Shown piece by piece: positions 59,133-64,000 of a DNA stretch of 64,000 bases. The notes beneath the pieces were generated by a model that saw only the letters and a program-made list of their open reading frames with translations, ran no database searches and was not told the origin of the DNA. The stretch spans positions 1 through 64,000 of the forward strand of contig NZ_JAELTI010000015.1 of NCBI RefSeq assembly GCF_016428755.1. Reading direction: 5' to 3'. This stretch comes from Allobosea sp. ASV33. GTDB lineage: Bacteria > Pseudomonadota > Alphaproteobacteria > Rhizobiales > Beijerinckiaceae. Within the stretch, counting starts at the first letter, position 1. The number at the start of each line of letters is the position of its first letter. The translations under genes were made by a program, and so were the position numbers.

Positions 59133-60371
59133 ATGTCCCAGGACGCCGACCGCTACCAACCCGATTCGTCCTATGCTTGGCTGAGGCTCGCCGTCGCGCT
59201 GCTGGTCGGCACGATCGCCTGCGTCGGCTCCTGGTCGGTTGTCGTCGTGCTGCCGGCGATGCAGGGCGAGTTCGGGACGCTGCGGGCCGGGGCCTCGCTG
59301 CCCTATACCTTCGCCATGCTCGGCTTCGGCGCCGGCAACATCATCATGGGCCGGGTCGCCGATCGCTACGGCATCATGGTGCCGATCGTGATGGGCGCAT
59401 TCCTGCTGGCGGCCGGCTATTCCGCGGCGGCGATGTCGCATTCGCTCTGGCAGTTCGCGCTCGCGCACGGGCTGCTGATCGGCATGGGCAGCGCCGCAGG
59501 CTTCTCGCCGCTGATCTCGGACCTGTCGCACTGGTTCCGTCGACACCGCGGCCTCGCCGTGGTCTGCGGTGCGTCGGGCAGCTATCTCGCCGGCGTGTTC
59601 TGGCCGCAGGTGATCACCTGGGGCATGGCGAATTATGGCTGGCGCGCGACGCATTTCGGCATCGCCGTCGTCACGCTGGTGGTCCTGCTGCCGCTCGCGC
59701 CGTTCTTCCGGCGCCAGCCGACGGCGGCAACCATGGCTGCCGCCGAGGCGAGCAGCGCCGGCGCGCGCGGCGATCTCGGGCTCAGCGCCGGGCAGCTCCA
59801 GCTTTTGCTCTGCGTCGCCGGCTTCGCCTGCTGCGTCGCCATGGCGATGCCGCAGGTGCATATCGTCGCCTATTGCGGAGACCTGGGTTACGGCGTCGCG
59901 CGCGGCGCCGAAATGCTCTCGCTGATGATGCTGCTCGGCATCGTCAGCCGCATCGGCTCCGGCTTTGTCTCGGACCGGATCGGCGGCGCGGCGACATTGG
60001 CGCTGGGCTCGCTGATGCAGGGCGTGGCGCTGTTTCTCTATCTCTGGTTCGACGGGTTGCAGTCGCTCTATGTCGTCAGCGGCATCTTCGGCCTGTTTCA
60101 GGGCGGCATCGTGCCGATGTATGCGGTCGTCATCCGCGAATATCTTCCGGCCAAGCAGGCGGGCGTGCGCATCGGGCTGGTGATGTCGGTCACCGTGCTC
60201 GGCATGGCCTTCGGCGGCTATCTCTCGGGCGTGATCTTCGACTATTTCAGCTCGTACCGGATGGCCTTCCTCAACGGGCTCGCCTGGAACCTCGTCAATC
60301 TCAGCATCGTCTGCTGGCTGATGCTGAGGGCCCGGCAACGGCCCGCGCCGCCGCTTCAGGTCGCCGGCTGA
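59133..60371 (+). CDS. MFS transporter (monocarboxylate-porter/oxalate-formate type)
   Basis: 412 residues from ATG 59133; GAGGAA precedes it. Twelve hydrophobic segments. Signatures: GNIIMGRVADRYGIMVPIV in loop 2-3 and, in the second half, GRIGSGFVSDRIGG-like (SRIGSGFVSDRIGGAATL); WFRRHRGLAVVCGASG is typical of OFA/MCP members. Likely a carboxylate transporter. A thioesterase gene follows on the same strand. Confidence 0.87.
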   Translation: MSQDADRYQPDSSYAWLRLAVALLVGTIACVGSWSVVVVLPAMQGEFGTLRAGASLPYTFAMLGFGAGNIIMGRVADRYGIMVPIVMGAFLLAAGYSAAAMSHSLWQFALAHGLLIGMGSAAGFSPLISDLSHWFRRHRGLAVVCGASGSYLAGVFWPQVITWGMANYGWRATHFGIAVVTLVVLLPLAPFFRRQPTAATMAAAEASSAGARGDLGLSAGQLQLLLCVAGFACCVAMAMPQVHIVAYCGDLGYGVARGAEMLSLMMLLGIVSRIGSGFVSDRIGGAATLALGSLMQGVALFLYLWFDGLQSLYVVSGIFGLFQGGIVPMYAVVIREYLPAKQAGVRIGLVMSVTVLGMAFGGYLSGVIFDYFSSYRMAFLNGLAWNLVNLSIVCWLMLRARQRPAPPLQVAG

Positions 60372-60446
60372 GCAGGCCGCTTGCGCCGTCGCCATAGCGC
60401 CAGCATCATCGGCTGAGCGGATTCCCCGCCTGCCTGAAGGATGCCC

Positions 60447-60854
60447 ATGAGCCCTGCCGCCGACGAACCCGAGGAAGCCCCGCGCGGGGCGCTGACCGTG
60501 CGCACGATCGCCATGCCCGGCGATACCAATGCCAATGGCGATATCTTCGGCGGCTGGGTGATGTCGCGGATGGACCAGGCCGGCGGCATCGCCGGTGTCG
60601 ACAGGGCGCAGGGACGCGTGGTGACGATTGCGGTCGATGCGATGACCTTCTTCCGGCCGGTCAAGGTCGGCGATGTGCTCAGCGTCTATACCGAGATCGA
60701 ATCCGTCGGCCGGACTTCGATGAAGATCCATGTCGAGGCCTGGGCCAAGCGCTTCCGCACGACGCTGCACGAGAAGGTCACCGAGGCCACTTTCACCTTC
60801 GTCGCGATCGACGAGGAGGGGCGGCCCAGGCCGGTGCCTAAGCTTGAAGGTTAA
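60447..60854 (+). CDS. Acyl-CoA thioesterase, YciA-like hotdog fold
   Basis: 135 residues from ATG 60447 (GAAGG six bases upstream); ATG 60441 is too close to the Shine-Dalgarno. Signature: MPGDTNANGDIFGGWVMSRMD (YciA/BFIT pattern, catalytic Asp in GDIFGGW region), then TFFRPVKVGDVLSVYTEI. Hydrolyses acyl-CoAs. Same strand as the MFS gene, separated by 75 bp. Confidence 0.9.
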   Translation: MSPAADEPEEAPRGALTVRTIAMPGDTNANGDIFGGWVMSRMDQAGGIAGVDRAQGRVVTIAVDAMTFFRPVKVGDVLSVYTEIESVGRTSMKIHVEAWAKRFRTTLHEKVTEATFTFVAIDEEGRPRPVPKLEG

Positions 60855-61168
60855 AGGAACTTAACCTCCTCTAACGTCAAGTGAATCCCGTCGCTGCGCG
60901 AGTGATTCAAAAGAATCCACTTTAAACGTTCCTTAAGCGCACTTGGACGATGCTGCGCTCCAGACCGGGGGGACAAGCCCCGGCCAGGGGACTTTCATGG
61001 CCTTTTCGTCGCCGCATGCGGATCCAGCCGCCTGGCTTTCATGCCGGGGGAGGGAGGGGATTCCCATGACTGCAGGATGGTCGGTTCGGTTCAGGGCAAT
61101 CCTGAACGGGTAGTTTTCCTGTTTTTGAACTCCTCTCCAGCGTTGCGTGAATTCCGGAGTACGACTTC
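60855..61168. other. 314-bp leader of the chemoreceptor gene with three hairpins
   Basis: Hairpins at 60901-60921 (AGTGATTC AAAA GAATCCACT, one bulged base), 60965-60983 (CCGGGG / CCCCGG) and 61089-61107 (GTTCAGG, GCAAT, CCTGAAC), the last followed by GGGTAGTTTTCC. A 38-codon open frame at 60997-61113 has AGGGGA before its ATG but no homology I recognise and a weaker codon bias. Confidence 0.5.
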
Positions 61169-63577
61169 ATGACGAAAGCCAAGCCCGTGCGTGAGGGCAA
61201 GCCGTTGCGGATCGGTATCGCGCCCCGGATCTATGCCGCGCTCGGCGTGATGACGGCCCTGACCATCGTCTCGTCCTCGGTCGCCTGGTTCTCCTATGAC
61301 AGCGTCGACAAGACGGTCGACGATCTGGTCAGCCAGAAGATGCCGGTGGTCGAGCTCGCTCTCGAGCTTTCGCAGGCCGCGACCCAGTCGACCGCGCTGG
61401 CGGCACGTTTCAGCGAGGTCTCGACCCTGCAGCAGCGCGCAAGCCTGACCGGCGATCTCGACGGCGTCGAGGCCCGCCAGCTCGATCTGCTGCGGCGCAT
61501 CGCCGAGCAGGGCAAGGTCGACAAGTCGAAGCCGCAAGCCGCGATCGACGAGCTGGCCCGCCAGATCAACGACATCAACGACCTGACCGGGGAGCGGCTG
61601 CGCAACGCCGCCGACACGGCGACGGCGCTTACCGCCCTGTCGAAGGCCCGCGACGGCTTCAGTGCCATGGCCGATTTCGAGACGTCCGACGCCCAGTTCA
61701 ACGTCAAGATGAACATCACCAGTGCGGCGCAGCTCTCGGGCAGCGAATTCGACGCCGCGCTCTCGAAGGTGCTGGACAAGGACCTGTCCTCGCTCCAGAC
61801 CGCCCAGGCGCTCCAGCTCCAGATCAGCGAGACGGTCGGCCTGCTGCGCGAAATCTCCCAGGTCGACAGCACCGAGAAGCTCGAGATCGCCAAGTCGCGC
61901 CTCAAGGCGCAGCTCGGCCAGGTCCGCGGCCTCCTTGCCGCGGCGGACATGCTGCAGGCCAATCCGGCGCGCGGCCAGGCGGTCAATGCCGTGACCGATC
62001 TCGGCGAAGGCGCCGGCGGCCTGGTCGCCATCCGCGAGCGCGATCTGGCGACGCAGGCCGCGATCGTCGCGGGCCTCAAGAACCTCGACCAGGCGGCCGA
62101 CAAGGTCCGCCGAGAGGTCGGCGAGCTCGTCTCTTCCGCCCGCGGCGGCGCGATCGCCGGGCGCGACTCGACCAAGGCCATGATCGAGCGCAGCGAGTAC
62201 ACGCTCGCCGCGATCGGCATCGCCTCGCTGCTGGTGGCGCTGGCGCTTTCCTTCCTCTTCGTCCGTCCGATGATCATTGGCCGCCTCAACCGGCTCTGGG
62301 CCGCGACCAAGGCGATCGCCGACGGCGCGCTGGAGACGGTGGTCGACACCAAGGGCAATGACGAGATCTCGGATATCTCGAAAAGCGTCCTTCTGTTCCG
62401 CGACAATGCGGTGGCGCTGCGCGCCGCCGAGCTGGCCAAGGTCGAGGACGAGGCGCGGGCGCAGGAGCAGCGCCGCGAGATGATGCGCGAACTGGGCGAG
62501 GCCTTCGGCGTCGTCGTCGCGGCCGCCGCTGCCGGCGACTTCACCCAGCGCGTCGCGGCGCAGTTCGCCGATCCCGAGCTCAATGCGCTCGCCGGTTCGG
62601 TCAATACGCTGCTGGAGACGGTGCAGACCGGCCTGTCGGAGACCTGCGATGTGCTGGCGGAGCTGTCGGCCGGTCATCTCTCGACCCGGATCGAGGGACT
62701 GTATCAGGGCGCCTTCGCCGAGCTCAAGGACGGCACGAACATGCTGGCCAACGAGTTCGAGAGCACGCTCGCGCGCCTCGCCGAGACGGTCTCGGCCGTC
62801 CGCAGCGCGACCAGCGAGATTCTCGACGGCGTCACCGATCTCGCCGAGCGCACCAGCGAGGAGAGCAATGCCGTCTCGATGGCGACCAACCAGCTCGGCG
62901 CCTTTGCCGGCACGGTGAAGAAGACCGCGAGCGAGGCTGCCCAGGCGACCGGCATGGCGCAGGGCGCGGAAGAGCGCGCGCAGCAGGGCGAGAAGGTCGT
63001 GGCCTCGGCGCTGGAAGCGATGCAGCGCATCCGCCAGTCCTCGAGCAAGATTTCCGAGGTCATCGCGATGATCGACGAGATCGCCTTCCAGACCAACCTG
63101 CTGGCGCTCAACGCCGCGGTCGAGGCGGCGCGGGCCGGCGATGCCGGCAAGGGCTTCGCGGTGGTCGCGACCGAGGTGCGCAGCCTCGCCAAGCGCTCGG
63201 CCGATGCTTCGAACGACGTCAAGAAGCTCGTCGAGGCGGCGCATGGCGACGTCAAGGTCGGCGTCGGCCTGGTCGAGGAAACCTCGGCGATGTTCGGCGC
63301 GATCGTCTCCTCGGTGAACGAACTCACCGGGCTGATGAACGGCATCTCGCAGACCGCCCGCAACCAGGCGAGCGACGTCTCGGCGATCAATACCGAGATC
63401 GACGGCATCGGCACGATGGCACACCAGAACGCCGCGCTGGTCGAGGAGACCAATGCCGCGCTCGCGCTGACCGACGAGCAGACGCGTGCGCTGACCGAGC
63501 ATATCGGCCGCTTCACCTTCCGCCAGGGCCATGCGGCGGAGGAACATGGCGAGCGCCGGCACGCTGCGGCAGCCTGA
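61169..63577 (+). CDS. Methyl-accepting chemotaxis protein
   Basis: 802 residues. One membrane segment at ~20-42 ([20 protein letters not shown]), a large periplasmic sensor of ~300 residues (mostly helical), the second segment at ~343-365 ([17 protein letters not shown]), a HAMP domain, and a cytoplasmic signalling coiled coil with the tip [20 protein letters not shown] near residue 635. No C-terminal pentapeptide for CheR/CheB. The ligand cannot be predicted. A long leader precedes it and a terminator follows. Confidence 0.93.
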   Translation: MTKAKPVREGKPLRIGIAPRIYAALGVMTALTIVSSSVAWFSYDSVDKTVDDLVSQKMPVVELALELSQAATQSTALAARFSEVSTLQQRASLTGDLDGVEARQLDLLRRIAEQGKVDKSKPQAAIDELARQINDINDLTGERLRNAADTATALTALSKARDGFSAMADFETSDAQFNVKMNITSAAQLSGSEFDAALSKVLDKDLSSLQTAQALQLQISETVGLLREISQVDSTEKLEIAKSRLKAQLGQVRGLLAAADMLQANPARGQAVNAVTDLGEGAGGLVAIRERDLATQAAIVAGLKNLDQAADKVRREVGELVSSARGGAIAGRDSTKAMIERSEYTLAAIGIASLLVALALSFLFVRPMIIGRLNRLWAATKAIADGALETVVDTKGNDEISDISKSVLLFRDNAVALRAAELAKVEDEARAQEQRREMMRELGEAFGVVVAAAAAGDFTQRVAAQFADPELNALAGSVNTLLETVQTGLSETCDVLAELSAGHLSTRIEGLYQGAFAELKDGTNMLANEFESTLARLAETVSAVRSATSEILDGVTDLAERTSEESNAVSMATNQLGAFAGTVKKTASEAAQATGMAQGAEERAQQGEKVVASALEAMQRIRQSSSKISEVIAMIDEIAFQTNLLALNAAVEAARAGDAGKGFAVVATEVRSLAKRSADASNDVKKLVEAAHGDVKVGVGLVEETSAMFGAIVSSVNELTGLMNGISQTARNQASDVSAINTEIDGIGTMAHQNAALVEETNAALALTDEQTRALTEHIGRFTFRQGHAAEEHGERRHAAAA

Positions 63578-63615
63578 CGCGAAGAACGGGGCATTTCGCC
63601 TGCCAGAACGGAACA

Positions 63616-63645
63616 GGGCCTCCCGGCATGCCGGGAGGCCCTTTC
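63616..63645 (+). terminator. Intrinsic terminator of the chemoreceptor gene
   Basis: Perfect inverted repeat GGGCCTCCCGGC-AT-GCCGGGAGGCCC followed by TTTCG; 39 bp after the stop codon. Confidence 0.85.
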
Positions 63646-63700
63646 GATTCCCGCCTGATGTGCCTTGCTTGCCGGGCAGCGGCGATGCTAGGCGAGGAGT

Positions 63701-63776
63701 GGGCCGGTAGCTCAATGGTTAGAGCTCGCTGCTCATAACAGCGCCGGTGCCGGTTCGAGTCCGGCCCGGCCCACCA
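63701..63776 (+). tRNA. tRNA-Met (anticodon CAU, elongator)
   Basis: 76-nt cloverleaf: acceptor GGGCCGG/CCGGCCC, D stem GCTC/GAGC, anticodon stem CGCTG/CAGCG with loop CTCATAA (anticodon at 63734-63736), T stem GCCGG/CCGGC with TTCGAGT, discriminator A and an encoded CCA. The normally paired first base pair and lack of the three G-C pairs next to the anticodon rule out the initiator. A CAU tRNA could also be the tRNA-Ile2 read by lysidine; Met is the more likely reading. Confidence 0.92.
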
Positions 63777-63839
63777 TTATCCCAGTGTGCCGGGCGTCAG
63801 CAGACTGCTCAAGCCGAGCTTTGGCCGCCTGATCGGCCA

Positions 63840-64000
63840 TCAGCGACCGTAATAGCCGCGTTCGAGGCCGCTGAGCGGCGGTCGCTGATAGTAGCCGTAG
63901 CCGCCGCCATAGCCGGGGGCATCGCCGTAGCCCGGATGGCTGTAGGCGCCGCCGTAACCGCCGCCGCCATACCCACCATAGCTGCGATAACCGCTATAGC
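63840..64000 (-). CDS. C-terminal end of a Gly/Tyr-rich protein (cut by window edge)
   Basis: 53 codons visible. The residues are almost all Gly, Tyr, Ser and Pro (YGGYGGGGYGGAYSHPGYGD, then YGGGYGYYQRPPLSG and ERGYYGR before the stop). Such tails occur in exported and surface proteins. Most of the gene lies beyond the right edge, so no family is assigned. Confidence 0.6.
   Translation of the reverse strand, partial: YSGYRSYGGYGGGGYGGAYSHPGYGDAPGYGGGYGYYQRPPLSGLERGYYGR

Noticed and set aside
59082-60770. 562-codon minus-strand frame opposite the MFS transporter
   Set aside because: His/Ala/Arg-rich artefact of the opposite strand; crosses two real genes.
60997-61113. 38-codon open frame in the chemoreceptor leader
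   Set aside because: It has a fair AGGGGA, but its third-position GC is lower than in true genes here and it spans a hairpin; not enough for a gene call.
61091-63715. 874-codon open frame on the minus strand, opposite the chemoreceptor gene
   Set aside because: It mirrors the chemoreceptor codon pattern, is rich in Arg/Gly/Asp and resembles no protein; long antisense frames are expected in GC-rich genes.
63701-63776. tRNA 3' end as a phage or island attachment site
   Set aside because: No integrase gene and no second copy of the tRNA end in the window.

Overview
The window is GC-rich, almost wall-to-wall coding chromosomal DNA of an alphaproteobacterium, most likely a member of the Hyphomicrobiales (Rhizobiales) close to Bosea or its relatives. 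This rests on gene content and order (mtaB-dapF; ffh with rpsP-rimM-trmD; a LysR regulator of the LsrB/VtlR type beside trxB, followed by an Lrp/AsnC regulator, greA and carB; carA beside gatB/yqeY, dnaG and rpoD) and on the many short intergenic palindromes. No insertion sequence, prophage, integrase or CRISPR array was seen. Genus placement is an inference.

Layout. 1-6 kb: mtaB (cut by the window edge) and dapF, a proline-rich exported protein, then a minus-strand group of a metallo-hydrolase, a methyltransferase, a LysE exporter and two exported proteins. 6-11 kb: translation and secretion genes ffh, an acetyltransferase, rpsP, rimM, a HAD phosphatase and trmD, without rplS. 11-25 kb: metabolic and envelope genes (inactive rhodanese-like protein, aspartate aminotransferase, crotonase, two orphan solute-binding proteins, sugar dehydrogenase, SemiSWEET, lytic transglycosylase, RidA, leuB, msrP, ogt, FMN reductase). 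25-34 kb: a non-coding interval with a probable sRNA, the lsrB-like regulator, trxB, an ELM1-like protein, an Lrp regulator, greA and carB. 34-48 kb: a variable block lying between carB and carA. It holds a COG0523 zinc-type GTPase behind a perfect 39-bp Zur-like palindrome, an MFS exporter with a divergent ArsR-type regulator and twin operators, methyltransferases, an AztD-like periplasmic zinc chaperone behind a weaker Zur-like site, GtrA, cfa, an EamA exporter with a divergent LysR regulator, a truncated haemoglobin and a TyrA-type dehydrogenase. 48-55 kb: carA, gatB/yqeY, a vapBC toxin-antitoxin pair, dnaG and rpoD. 55-64 kb: a Tae4-like amidase, an ArsR/SRPBCC pair, LysE, YjbQ, HlyU-like, PfpI-like, MFS, thioesterase, a chemoreceptor, tRNA-Met(CAU) and the end of a Gly/Tyr-rich protein.

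Most interesting: (1) a predicted 139-nt minus-strand sRNA at 25179-25317 with promoter, two C-rich anti-Shine-Dalgarno-like tracts and a strong terminator, beside the lsrB/vtlR-type gene where AbcR-type sRNAs are found in other Rhizobiales; (2) the probable zinc-starvation genes (COG0523 GTPase and AztD-like protein) between carB and carA; (3) a Tae4-like amidase with no type VI secretion genes nearby; (4) about fifteen intergenic palindromic repeats of at least two sequence classes. Start codons were chosen by eye from Shine-Dalgarno spacing and family length; no database search was possible.
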